Source: JBCBKU01 sp038521345
GTDB lineage: Bacteria > Pseudomonadota > Alphaproteobacteria > Rhodobacterales > Rhodobacteraceae
Length of the DNA stretch: 53,835 nucleotides
NCBI GenBank assembly: GCA_038521345.1
Contig: JBCBKU010000019.1
Location: 1 to 53,835, forward strand
Direction of reading: 5' to 3'
Notes under the pieces: model-generated
Seen by the model: only the letters and a program-made list of their open reading frames with translations
The model's database searches: none
Told to the model about the DNA's origin: nothing
Part shown: in pieces, positions 1 to 7,879 of the stretch
Layout of the letters: each line of letters begins with the position of its first letter
Position numbering within the stretch: the stretch's first letter is position 1
Position numbers and translations under genes: made by a program

Positions 1-912
1 CGCCGGGAAGTCATAGGCCGTCGCCCAATCCTTGGACGAGTTTTCGTTCTTGAACGTGTACTCCCCCGCCTTAAACCCCTCGAGAGCGGCCGTGTTGTCG
101 GCGAAGTACTCGTAGCGGATCCGGTCGAAGTTATTCTGTCCAACGTTGTATGGGTGATCGGCCCCCCAATGATTTGGATCGCGCCCATAGATTAGTTGGC
201 GGCCTATATCGAAGCTTTCGATTTGATAGGCGCCCGTGCCCATGAAAGGATCAAGCGTTGAATCGTCGATGCGTGCGCCGGTCGCCTCAAACCAAGCTTT
301 CGAGAAGATCGGCGTGCCGCCAGCGAACGTGATCACATCACGACGTGATGCCTCCGGCGTAAACGTGTACTTTATTTGGTGATCGCCCAAAACCTCGACG
401 CTTTCGATAAACCCGTCGAACGCATTCCGGAACTCCGCGATCCCCTGTTCGAGGAAAAGCTCGAACGTGAATTTCACGTCCTCCGCGGTCATCCGCGTTC
501 CATCCCAAAACGTCACATCGTCGCGTAGATTGAAGATCACCCAGTCCCGGCTTTCCGGGTACTCGATCGTTGTGCAGAGGTAGCAGTAAGCGCCGTACGG
601 ATCGTCTGCGGTGCCGACCAGAATGTTCTCCCAAAGAAGAGCGGTTCCCGTCGCCGTCACCCCCTTGCGCGTATAAGGGTTGAAACTGTCAAAGTTGCCC
701 TGGGCATTTGTGCTGATCTCCCCGCCCTTCGGTGCCTCGGGGTTCACATAGGGTAGGTGCGAAATGTCAGACCCGTGTTTCAGCTCTCCGAAATTCGTAT
801 AGCCATGGCTAACAATCACGTCGTCGGCAGTCCCGGGAAGGGCAATACAGGCTAGACCTGCGCCAATGATCAAAGCGGAGCTTAAACGTGGTGCGGGCAA
901 GACATCCTCCAT
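1..912 (-). CDS. YejA-like extracellular solute-binding protein (family 5), 3' end outside window
   Basis: This leftward gene begins at the ATG at 912 and stays open for 304 codons to base 1, so the C-terminal half is missing. The first 30 residues form a signal peptide (hydrophobic stretch ALIIGAGLACIALPG, then small residues), so the product should be periplasmic. The mature part resembles family 5 oligopeptide-binding proteins of the YejA/microcin C type: an early HGYTNFGELKHG segment, NPEAPKGGEI, SFNPYTRKG, then VTFWDGTRMTAEDVKFTFEL, which is the family's conserved substrate-domain motif. It would bind a peptide or modified peptide and deliver it to an inner-membrane ABC permease. The permease and ATPase genes would lie to the left and are not visible. 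An alternative in-frame ATG lies outside this frame choice; 912 gives the complete signal peptide. Confidence 0.85.
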   Translation of the reverse strand, partial: MEDVLPAPRLSSALIIGAGLACIALPGTADDVIVSHGYTNFGELKHGSDISHLPYVNPEAPKGGEISTNAQGNFDSFNPYTRKGVTATGTALLWENILVGTADDPYGAYCYLCTTIEYPESRDWVIFNLRDDVTFWDGTRMTAEDVKFTFELFLEQGIAEFRNAFDGFIESVEVLGDHQIKYTFTPEASRRDVITFAGGTPIFSKAWFEATGARIDDSTLDPFMGTGAYQIESFDIGRQLIYGRDPNHWGADHPYNVGQNNFDRIRYEYFADNTAALEGFKAGEYTFKNENSSKDWATAYDFPA

Positions 913-1046
913 CACGAGCCGACAGACAGTCACTCTGACAATGTAAGGTAAAATCTCGAATGTCGATGCGCCACGCCACAGTCGGTCAAGACTTGGTGAG
1001 ACGGGATGCCACCGGCGATCAAATCGCAGGCGGCATCCTGTGCGTT

Positions 1047-1565
1047 TTAGCCGCCGAAAGTGGCGAGATATGCGATCAGGTCAGCCCGGTCTTCGATATC
1101 ACGCATGCCGTTATATGCCATGATCGTACCCGGCGTGTAGCTGCGAGGGCTTTCCAGGAAGGCCTGAAGGTTTTCCGGTGTCCATGCGCCCTCTTGTGAC
1201 GCCATGGCATCGGAGTACCCAAAACCGTCGACCGAACCCTTGTCGCGTCCGACTACACCGTAAAGGTACGGCCCAGTGCCGTTCACCCCTTGCTCAAGGG
1301 CATGGCAGCTCCGGCAAGCCCGCCAAAGCCCTTCACCCGCCGATGCATCGGCCGATGCGTAAACGACGTCGAAATCAACCGGTTCGGCTTCGGCCACCTC
1401 GACTTCTTCTTCGGCACCGGTTTCGATGACATATGCCTGATGGTGTTCGCCATGGCCGTGAGAGCCCACAGCGTAGAGTTCACGCGCGGCCCAATTACCG
1501 AGCAACAAAACGAGGAACGCTGTGCAAAGCGCCCCTCCGACCTTTGTCAGCGTCATCGTGTCCAT
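1047..1565 (-). CDS. Membrane-anchored c-type cytochrome (CycM / cytochrome c-552 type)
   Basis: A protein of 172 residues with an uncleaved N-terminal membrane anchor (about residues 8-28), an acidic Glu/Val-rich linker (about 50-65) and a class I cytochrome c domain. Haem attachment is by the C84-x-x-C-H88 motif (CRSCH), and M149 in the TPGTIMAY segment is the likely axial ligand. The anchor and flexible linker resemble cytochrome cy/CycM of alphaproteobacteria, which carries electrons from the bc1 complex to terminal oxidases while tethered on the periplasmic side. It is transcribed away from pheA, with a 115-base spacer between them. A second Met at codon 4 is an alternative start. The family is certain; the specific electron partner is not shown by the sequence. 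Confidence 0.9.
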   Translation of the reverse strand: MDTMTLTKVGGALCTAFLVLLLGNWAARELYAVGSHGHGEHHQAYVIETGAEEEVEVAEAEPVDFDVVYASADASAGEGLWRACRSCHALEQGVNGTGPYLYGVVGRDKGSVDGFGYSDAMASQEGAWTPENLQAFLESPRSYTPGTIMAYNGMRDIEDRADLIAYLATFGG

Positions 1566-1680
1566 GATCGGTCCATCTTATCCCTTGACGTCAGGCGCCA
1601 TCTATCCGCTTCCCTTCTGCCCTTTCAAGCGGTAAGAGCCGCGACGTTCTGCCCTTGGGGCAATGGTTTGCGGGGAACCG

Positions 1681-2514
1681 ATGAAGCATCGCATCGCGTT
1701 TCAGGGAGAGCCCGGCGCCTATTCGCATCAGGCTTGCCGTGAAACTTATCCCGACTACGAGGTGGTTCCGTGCCGCACGTTTGAAGATGTCGTCGAAACC
1801 GTGCGGCGCGGTGACGCCGAACTCGCAATGCTGCCGGTCGAGAATTCGACTTACGGCCGCGTCGCCGACATACACCGCCTTTTGCCTGCTTCTGGGTTGA
1901 ACATAGTGGCCGAGGCATTTGTTCGCGTGCGGATTGCTTTGATGGCGAAGCCGGGCGCCCGCCTGCAGGATATCCGGACAGTCCGCGCGCACCTGGTCTT
2001 GATACCGCAATGCCGCCAGTTCCTTGCGACACATGGCATCAATGCCGAACCCAGCGCCGACAGTGCCGGCGCTGCAGCCGACCTGTCGCGCACGGACATT
2101 GCCGATGAAGGCGCACTTGCCTCGACCTTGGCGGCCGAGATCCACGGTTTGACCGTCTTGGCGCACGATATTGAGGATGAAACGAATAACACGACCCGGT
2201 TCGTTATCATGGCACGTGAGCCCGATTTCTCGCGCCGGGGCAAAGGGCCGATGATGACATCGTTTGTCTTTCGTGTTCGGAACATTCCAGCAGCGCTCTA
2301 TAAGGCCATGGGAGGGTTTGCGACGAACGGCGTGAACATGACCAAACTGGAAAGCTATATGGTCAACGGATCGTTTTCGGCGACGCAGTTTTTCGCTGAC
2401 ATTGAAGGGCACCCGGACGACCGGAACGTCCAGTTGGCGCTCGACGAACTCAACTACTTCACGTCCGAGATGAAGCTGCTGGGCGTCTATCCGGCGGATC
2501 CCGCGCGCCGCTAG
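1681..2514 (+). CDS. pheA: Prephenate dehydratase
   Basis: A monofunctional prephenate dehydratase of 277 residues, converting prephenate to phenylpyruvate in phenylalanine synthesis in the cytoplasm. The N-terminal catalytic domain starts with IAFQGEPGAYSHQA and ends with the catalytic TRF triad (residues 172-174, in NNTTRFVIM). A C-terminal ACT domain (about 195-270) carries the NMTKLESYM segment, the place of the phenylalanine-binding ESRP motif in other family members, so feedback inhibition is likely although the last positions differ. The reading frame is open further upstream, but the ATG at 1681 follows a GGGG Shine-Dalgarno-like stretch and gives the usual family N-terminus. Its stop codon shares the bases CTAG with the stop of the convergent gene. 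Confidence 0.95.
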   Translation: MKHRIAFQGEPGAYSHQACRETYPDYEVVPCRTFEDVVETVRRGDAELAMLPVENSTYGRVADIHRLLPASGLNIVAEAFVRVRIALMAKPGARLQDIRTVRAHLVLIPQCRQFLATHGINAEPSADSAGAAADLSRTDIADEGALASTLAAEIHGLTVLAHDIEDETNNTTRFVIMAREPDFSRRGKGPMMTSFVFRVRNIPAALYKAMGGFATNGVNMTKLESYMVNGSFSATQFFADIEGHPDDRNVQLALDELNYFTSEMKLLGVYPADPARR

Positions 2515-2966
2515 GCAGTCGCGTCCCCGATTTCAGTTGCAAATGCTGCGACGCGGTCTTCGAAACGTTTAGCCAGGGTCGACTTGGCCAGCTTGAGCGT
2601 CTGCAGAAACATGCGGCCAGCCATCGTTCGCGGGCGCATGTCAATAGACACCATCATCCTGGTCTCGGCTGGAGACAAGGCAATCAGACGCGCCTCGAGC
2701 CTGCATTCGACGCCGCTTGTAAGTGTCAGTGCGGTACAGCGCTCGGTTGGCTCGACTGTCTCAATGAACACGTCGAGTGCGCGCTTCCGGCCGCGATAGG
2801 TCACGTCGGCTGCCCAAGCGGGGCCCGGGGCGCCGGCTGGCGGGTCTGCGCGCGTGACCGATATCCCGCGACGCATAGCCTGTCGCTCGAAACGTTGAAA
2901 ATCAGTGACTCGTGCGAAAACTGTATCAATCGGCGCCGCCACATCCTGTCGCGTCGATAGCTTCAC
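2511..2966 (-). CDS. SRPBCC-family (START-like fold) protein
   Basis: A protein of 151 residues with the pattern of the SRPBCC superfamily: an N-terminal strand STRQDVAAPIDTVFARVTDF, an Arg-rich helix, then an alternating beta region (TYRGRKRALDVFIETVEP, CRLEARLIALSPAETRM) and a long C-terminal amphipathic helix. Members bind hydrophobic ligands or act in polyketide and lipid metabolism; no ligand can be named here. I place the start at a GTG (2966) preceded by AAGAGG. The longer reading frame to 3020 would overlap the end of nudC upstream. It is probably cotranscribed with nudC, whose stop lies 30 bases upstream. Orthologues sit beside nudC in many Rhodobacterales, to my knowledge. Confidence 0.75.
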   Translation of the reverse strand: MKLSTRQDVAAPIDTVFARVTDFQRFERQAMRRGISVTRADPPAGAPGPAWAADVTYRGRKRALDVFIETVEPTERCTALTLTSGVECRLEARLIALSPAETRMMVSIDMRPRTMAGRMFLQTLKLAKSTLAKRFEDRVAAFATEIGDATA

Positions 2967-2995
2967 ATTCGACCTCTTGCGTGTTCCGCCATCTC

Positions 2996-3991
2996 TCAGT
3001 CCAATCGATCCGCCAACCATCGCTCGATCAGAAACCGCGCAATTGACCCCGGGCGCGCGGCCCGCATTCCGGTATCCTCGCCGGCTACGATGGCCATCAT
3101 GCGCTCGCGGCTTACCCAGGCGGCGTCCTCTAATTCTACAGGATCCACTTTGATTTCATGAGTGGTCGCCCATCCGAGGCACCCGATCATGAGGGAGGCC
3201 GGGAAAGGCCACGGCTGCGATGCAAGGTAGCTGACGTCGCCAACACGCACCTGGGACTCTTCATAAACTTCCCGACGCACTGCGGCCTCGATCGTCTCTC
3301 CGGGTTCAACAAAACCGGCGAGCAGGGAATACATTCCATCCGGCCAGCCGGGCGAGCGCCCTACCAGAACATCGTTTCCGCGCAAGATGAGCATTATGAC
3401 GACCGGATCCGTGCGCGGAAAGTGCCGCGCGCCGCAGGACGGGCAAACACGCTGCCATCCGGCCTCTGAAACATCAGACGGTGCGCCGCATCTCGCACAA
3501 AAAAGGTGCGTTGCATGCCATGAAAGGATCGCGCGGGCGGTGGCCGCAAGCTCGGCCGCCCGCGGCGAAAGGCTTGCCATTTGGCCACGCAGCTCGCGAA
3601 AGGCTAGCGAGGCGGGCAAATCCGGATGTCGCTGCTCGGACGGGTCGAAGAACGCATGGAGCGTTTCGGGTGTTTCGTTCGGGATCCAAGCCGAGACATC
3701 CTGAGCGAAACGCGGCATGCCATCGTCGAGACCGAGAAATACGCGCGTGCCCACAAATGCTTCAAGAAGAGAATGGTCCGGGAGCAGCCAGCCGAGCTCG
3801 CCTTTCTCGCCAAGCAACGGCTTGCCCCGCCAGAATGGCAGCGTTGCCGCCAAGGAACTGCACAACGCAGCATCAACACGCTTAGAGTCGCCCCTCCACT
3901 CGGCCTTCCGATCCAGAGAGGAGCCGCCAAAGGTTACTGTTTCTGCGTCTTTCACTGATCCCCGCCACGCTTCTCCTCCTGTCTTTGACAC
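2996..3991 (-). CDS. nudC: NAD(+)/NADH pyrophosphatase (Nudix)
   Basis: A 331-residue Nudix hydrolase of the NudC type, which cleaves NAD(H) to NMN(H) and AMP and can remove NAD caps from RNA 5' ends. The middle holds a four-cysteine zinc ribbon (C165, C168, C183, C186). The Nudix box runs from about 226 to 248 (GFVEPGETIEAAVRREVYEE core). The segment SQPWPFPASLM shortly after is the NudC signature that sets it apart from other Nudix enzymes. The N-terminal 130 residues are the variable NUDIX-like domain. The downstream SRPBCC gene follows after a short gap, suggesting one transcript. The start is the first Met of the frame; nothing suggests truncation. Confidence 0.93.
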   Translation of the reverse strand: MSKTGGEAWRGSVKDAETVTFGGSSLDRKAEWRGDSKRVDAALCSSLAATLPFWRGKPLLGEKGELGWLLPDHSLLEAFVGTRVFLGLDDGMPRFAQDVSAWIPNETPETLHAFFDPSEQRHPDLPASLAFRELRGQMASLSPRAAELAATARAILSWHATHLFCARCGAPSDVSEAGWQRVCPSCGARHFPRTDPVVIMLILRGNDVLVGRSPGWPDGMYSLLAGFVEPGETIEAAVRREVYEESQVRVGDVSYLASQPWPFPASLMIGCLGWATTHEIKVDPVELEDAAWVSRERMMAIVAGEDTGMRAARPGSIARFLIERWLADRLD

Positions 3992-4105
3992 GCCATAACG
4001 CAGGATTGCAAACCGTCATCGCGCTGCGATTTGGGCTTGCAACCTTGGCGCGAGTTGTGCGCAGTGATCCGATGGCGAACCCGTTCGACTGAAGGATCTT
4101 AGACG

Positions 4106-5959
4106 ATGCGCACGTATCCGCCCGACAACATGGACCAACAGGCGCGCGCGGCCGCCGGAACCGCCCGTATCGTGCATCTTCGTATCCTTGCCACAACCGA
4201 CGTCCATGCCAACCTTCTTGGCTTTGACTACGTGAGCCGCGCGGCTTCGTCGGCCCCCGGCCTCGCCCATGTGGCACGAAGGATCCGGAATCATCGCAAC
4301 GAACACCCCAATTGCCTCGTCTTCGACAACGGGGACGTTCTTCAAGGAACGATGCTCGGGGACATCTGGGCGGATACGGGACCGTTGTCCGAGCCCAATC
4401 CGGTCGTCCGGGCTATGAACGAGATCGGGTACGATGCGGCAACACTGGGAAATCATGACTTCAATTTTGGTCTAGCACCACTGCGTCGAGCCCTGTTGGA
4501 CGCCGGGCATCCGGTGGTCGTGACGAACTTGGAATTGATCGAAGCCGCGTCCGAGCCTTTGAACATCAAGAGTTCGGCTATTCTGACCCGAGAACTCTTG
4601 GATGAAACCGGGGCAAGTCTGAAGCTCCGTATCGGCGTGCTAGGCTTTATTCCACCAGAGACGGTTCTTTGGGATCGTTTGCATCTGGAGGGAAAAGTGC
4701 GGATCACCCCGATCGCCGAAGCTGCGCGGCGTGGAATTGATGACCTGAAACGCACCGGTGTCGACGTCATTGTCGCCCTTGCACATTCGGGGATCGCCAC
4801 CGACGGATCTCCGGACGGCGAGCGAGCGGTGACCATACTCGCGGGCATGCCGGGGATCGACGCTATTGTTTCGGGACACTCTCATGCGGTTTTCCCGTCC
4901 GGCGACTTTGCCAATACGCCGGGCGTCGATCTGGAGCATGGGCTCATAAACGACGTGCCTGTGACCATGCCCGGCGCCTCAGCCTCGCATCTGGGTGTGA
5001 TCGATCTTAGCCTCAGCGTTGCGCAAACCGGTACGCACGCATTTCGGGCGGGCGGAACGGTTGAACGGATCTCGGTACAGGTGGTCCCACCCGACGACAG
5101 CGTTGCGACTACAGTCCAGACTTCGCATCTACGCACGCTCGTCCGGGGAAACGAGGTTGTCGGTTCACTGGCCACGCCCGTGCATGGCCATTTCGCGTTC
5201 ACCCCGTACGACCCGGTGCCACGGCTTATCGGATTGGCGCAGTTGCATGCGGCAACCAAGGCGCTCAGGGGAACACGACATGCATGCTTGCCTGTCCTGT
5301 CCGCAGCAGCGACCTTCAGGACGGGGATCAGTCGGGACGTCGACATACCGGCCGGTCCAGTGACGCGCGCAGAATGTTATGGGCTCTACCCGTTTCCAAA
5401 CCGGATCGCTCTAGTGCGAATAACGTTGACCCTTTTGAGAACTTGGATTGCCCGTTCTGCCGAAATCCTGCCGACATCTCCACGGGGCAACGTCACACCG
5501 CTTGTTGCAAGCGCGCCGTCCTACGACTTTGACGTGATACTAGGCGCCCAGTACTTGATCGACACTGCACGCGGACCCGGTGGCCCAGACCTACCTCGCC
5601 TTCAAGACCTAAAGGTCCATGGCCGAAAGGTTGATGAAGACGATGAAATGATCGTCGCAACAAATAGCTACCGAATTGCATCGTGGTCTCGCGAAGGCTT
5701 CGATCTGACGCAAAGTGTCATTCACGAGGGGCCGGAGACCAACTACAGTGCCCTAGTCGACTTTTTTCAGAACTCTGACGGTCCAGTTGAGATCCCGCCG
5801 CCGGTCTGGCGCTTTGCACCAGTCGCAGATGCCGCTTTCGAACTCTCCTGTGATGCAGAGGCGCGCCGGTATGTTGAAGGTCTTCCTGGAGTTAAGATCT
5901 CCTCGGACCATGCGGACGAACACTTGCGCGTGCGCTTGCCGCTAGATCTGAGCGTTTAA
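4106..5959 (+). CDS. CpdB-like 2',3'-cyclic-nucleotide 2'-phosphodiesterase / 3'-nucleotidase
   Basis: A 617-residue metallophosphoesterase with the two-domain layout of CpdB and UshA. Metal-binding motifs are in place: TTDVHAN (D32, H34), DNGDVLQG (D77), LGNHDFNFG (N116, H117, D118), ALAHSGI and SGHSHAVF (about 258-265). The C-terminal nucleotide-binding domain covers about 350-600 (SYDFDVILGAQY, NSYRIASWSREG). Such enzymes turn 2',3'-cyclic nucleotides into 3'-nucleotides and then nucleosides. Family members in enterobacteria are periplasmic, but this one has no signal peptide, and an in-frame TAG at 4100 lies just upstream of the ATG, so no longer N-terminus is possible. AAGGA precedes the start. 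It may therefore act in the cytoplasm, or leave the cell by a route not visible here. Confidence 0.85.
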   Translation: MRTYPPDNMDQQARAAAGTARIVHLRILATTDVHANLLGFDYVSRAASSAPGLAHVARRIRNHRNEHPNCLVFDNGDVLQGTMLGDIWADTGPLSEPNPVVRAMNEIGYDAATLGNHDFNFGLAPLRRALLDAGHPVVVTNLELIEAASEPLNIKSSAILTRELLDETGASLKLRIGVLGFIPPETVLWDRLHLEGKVRITPIAEAARRGIDDLKRTGVDVIVALAHSGIATDGSPDGERAVTILAGMPGIDAIVSGHSHAVFPSGDFANTPGVDLEHGLINDVPVTMPGASASHLGVIDLSLSVAQTGTHAFRAGGTVERISVQVVPPDDSVATTVQTSHLRTLVRGNEVVGSLATPVHGHFAFTPYDPVPRLIGLAQLHAATKALRGTRHACLPVLSAAATFRTGISRDVDIPAGPVTRAECYGLYPFPNRIALVRITLTLLRTWIARSAEILPTSPRGNVTPLVASAPSYDFDVILGAQYLIDTARGPGGPDLPRLQDLKVHGRKVDEDDEMIVATNSYRIASWSREGFDLTQSVIHEGPETNYSALVDFFQNSDGPVEIPPPVWRFAPVADAAFELSCDAEARRYVEGLPGVKISSDHADEHLRVRLPLDLSV

Positions 5960-5966
5960 CTGGCCC

Positions 5967-5995
5967 TTGTTCCGGGGCCGCGCGAAGCATATGTT
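5967..5995 (+). promoter_or_regulatory. Likely sigma-70-type promoter of the SRP RNA
   Basis: TTGTTC (5967-5972) and TATGTT (5990-5995) are separated by 17 bases, and the expected start point 7-8 bases downstream coincides with the 5' end of the SRP RNA helix at 6003. The boxes match the consensus only partly (3 of 6 and 4 of 6), so the main support is the spacing and position. Confidence 0.45.
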
Positions 5996-6002
5996 CGAAG
6001 TT

Positions 6003-6096
6003 GAGAGGTTGGCGCGGGCAGGCACCTCGCCAACCCGGTCAGGTCCGGAAGGAAGCAGCCGTAACGAGCCCCGCTTGGGTCGTTGTCCAGCCTCTC
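6003..6096 (+). ncRNA. ffs: Signal recognition particle RNA (4.5S, bacterial small type)
   Basis: The conserved apical core is present: GGTCAGGTCCGGAAGGAAGC around 6038-6057, followed by AGCCGTAACGAG, which together form the Ffh-binding symmetric and asymmetric loops with the GGAA tetraloop. The two ends pair to close a single long hairpin: GAGAGGTTGG (6003-6012) with CCAGCCTCTC (6087-6096), one G-U pair. At about 94 nucleotides it has the length of the Gram-negative small SRP RNA. With Ffh and FtsY it targets membrane proteins to the translocon during translation. It lies between the CpdB-like gene and the convergent ankyrin gene; no strong T-tract terminator follows. Confidence 0.95.
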
Positions 6097-6131
6097 ACCC
6101 TTTCATGCCACGAGCAATAACGTGCTGCACC

Positions 6132-7664
6132 TCAGGCGCCGTTCGCCTCGAGTGAGCGCGGATTGGCGTCAACCCAGTCCAGTAGAAACGCCGACATTTC
6201 CTCGTCCATTGCGCCGTCGAGATCGCTCTGCCGGATCGGAGCCCCGGCCTCAAGCGCAAGGCGCGCGCATCCAACGTGGTCCCGTTCTGCATTGTCGAGC
6301 CGGTTCTCGGACCCATGGATGATCGTCGAGAGCACGTCACCACCGTAACCATTGACGTGAGTCAGATCCGGATCAAGGCCCAAGAGCCACGCGGTTTGCA
6401 TCTTCAATCCCGCCCATCCCGCGATGTGCAAAGGCGGCAAACCCATTTCCTCGGTCACGTTTGGGTCGATACCGGCGGCGACGAGGGCTTTAGCATGATC
6501 GAGCCTGTCCTCCCAAAGGATGACACGCGTTAGCGTCCGAGCGTCTTCGCTATTGGGATCCAGTCCGGAAAGCGGGCGCCCAAACGGAACGTGCCCTTCG
6601 GCACAGGCCGCCAGCGCTGCCTCTAAAGGATCGAGTTTCGTCGCCTGTCCGTGGCGTTTAAGCACGTCTGCGATCGCACGATTGCCGTGTATCCGGGCCA
6701 GCGCATAGGCAGTGTGCCCTTTATGGACAGCGGTACCGTCCGCGCCATGGGCGATCAGAAGTTCCGCAATTTCAGCCGAGCAGCGCCGTCGCGCGGCCTG
6801 ATGGAGCCCGGGGATCACGATGTTGGGTTGACCGGACGGATGGTCGGCCACGCCTTCGTTCGGATCGGCCCCAGCCTCAAGCAACAGACGGACCGCAGCG
6901 ACATCGTCGAAGTCCATGGCCCGCGGCAGGGCGTTGGTTCCTTCCGGCCGCGCCCCGTGGGCAAGAAGCAGCTTCAACCCGTCGGTATGCCCAAGTTCGG
7001 TTGAATGGTAGAGTGACTCGTCGTCGTTCGGATCCGCCCCACGCTCAAGCAACCAAGCCGCCAACCGCAGATTTCCAGCATGGCCCAGCGCCCCATAAAG
7101 CGCCGAAAGCCGGTGCGCTGATCCGGGCTCGGATGGATAACTGTCGTTCACATCGGCGCCATGGCGGACCAATAACTCGGCGATTCCTAATGCGGCATCC
7201 GACAACTCGGGCGCGGCGCGGTGGTACCGTGAGAAGGCCAGATGCAACATCGGAGACCGGACACCGACGAGCCGCGTTGCAGCAGCGGGGTCGCGAGCCA
7301 GTCGCGCCGCGACCCCGCCCAAGCGATAAAGCGCGACTTCGAGCCCGAAATTCGCAGACCCAAGTTCCGGGTCGGCCTGCAATAGGGCGTCGACCATCCA
7401 GGTTTGCCCAAGAAAAAGAGCGTTCTTCAGTTTCTCAGCCCGAGCATTCCGGTCCAGCGAAGCAATCTCGTGCGCGAACTTGAGCTTGGGCCAGCTTTTG
7501 AAGCCCGCCTCGCGGGCCACTACCAGTAGCGCGCCAGTGTGCGCCAGTTCCAAGACCTCTGGCAGGACGGCACGCACGCGCGCGGCGGCAGCCGGATCGC
7601 CAGCAACGAACGCACGGCGGAGCGCTTTAGCCTGACGACGAAGTGTATCGAGGGATGGTGTCAT
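6132..7664 (-). CDS. Ankyrin-repeat protein
   Basis: A protein of 510 residues with no signal peptide, so probably cytoplasmic. The N-terminus (SLDTLRRQAKALRRAFVAGD) is a basic helical segment often found in front of such bacterial ankyrin proteins. Ankyrin-type repeats fill most of the rest, recognisable as A-LL-HGADVN, W-LERGADPND, LLLEAGADPNEG, LLIAHGADG and ALVAAGIDPNVTEE blocks spaced about 33-40 residues apart. These form a helical stack for protein binding; no catalytic domain is seen and the partner is unknown. The ATG at 7664 is preceded by GGGAG and chosen over two upstream in-frame ATGs. It diverges from dnaX with a 215-base spacer and converges on the SRP RNA gene. Confidence 0.85.
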   Translation of the reverse strand: MTPSLDTLRRQAKALRRAFVAGDPAAAARVRAVLPEVLELAHTGALLVVAREAGFKSWPKLKFAHEIASLDRNARAEKLKNALFLGQTWMVDALLQADPELGSANFGLEVALYRLGGVAARLARDPAAATRLVGVRSPMLHLAFSRYHRAAPELSDAALGIAELLVRHGADVNDSYPSEPGSAHRLSALYGALGHAGNLRLAAWLLERGADPNDDESLYHSTELGHTDGLKLLLAHGARPEGTNALPRAMDFDDVAAVRLLLEAGADPNEGVADHPSGQPNIVIPGLHQAARRRCSAEIAELLIAHGADGTAVHKGHTAYALARIHGNRAIADVLKRHGQATKLDPLEAALAACAEGHVPFGRPLSGLDPNSEDARTLTRVILWEDRLDHAKALVAAGIDPNVTEEMGLPPLHIAGWAGLKMQTAWLLGLDPDLTHVNGYGGDVLSTIIHGSENRLDNAERDHVGCARLALEAGAPIRQSDLDGAMDEEMSAFLLDWVDANPRSLEANGA

Positions 7665-7879
7665 CGGTATCTCCCATACGCCCGGCGGTCCGCGATGCGG
7701 GCAAGAGAACCGAGGAATATGGTTCATCGAATGAGAGGGTGCCGATACGGCTTTCCGCGGACCCGGGTGCCACCCCATTTGGCAAGCAGAGCTTAGCTTC
7801 GGCCCGTGCGCATAGCAAGCGGTGGACGATCCTAAGCCCCGGTCTTACGCTAGACGCTCGACACGATTCCGGAGCGCCT

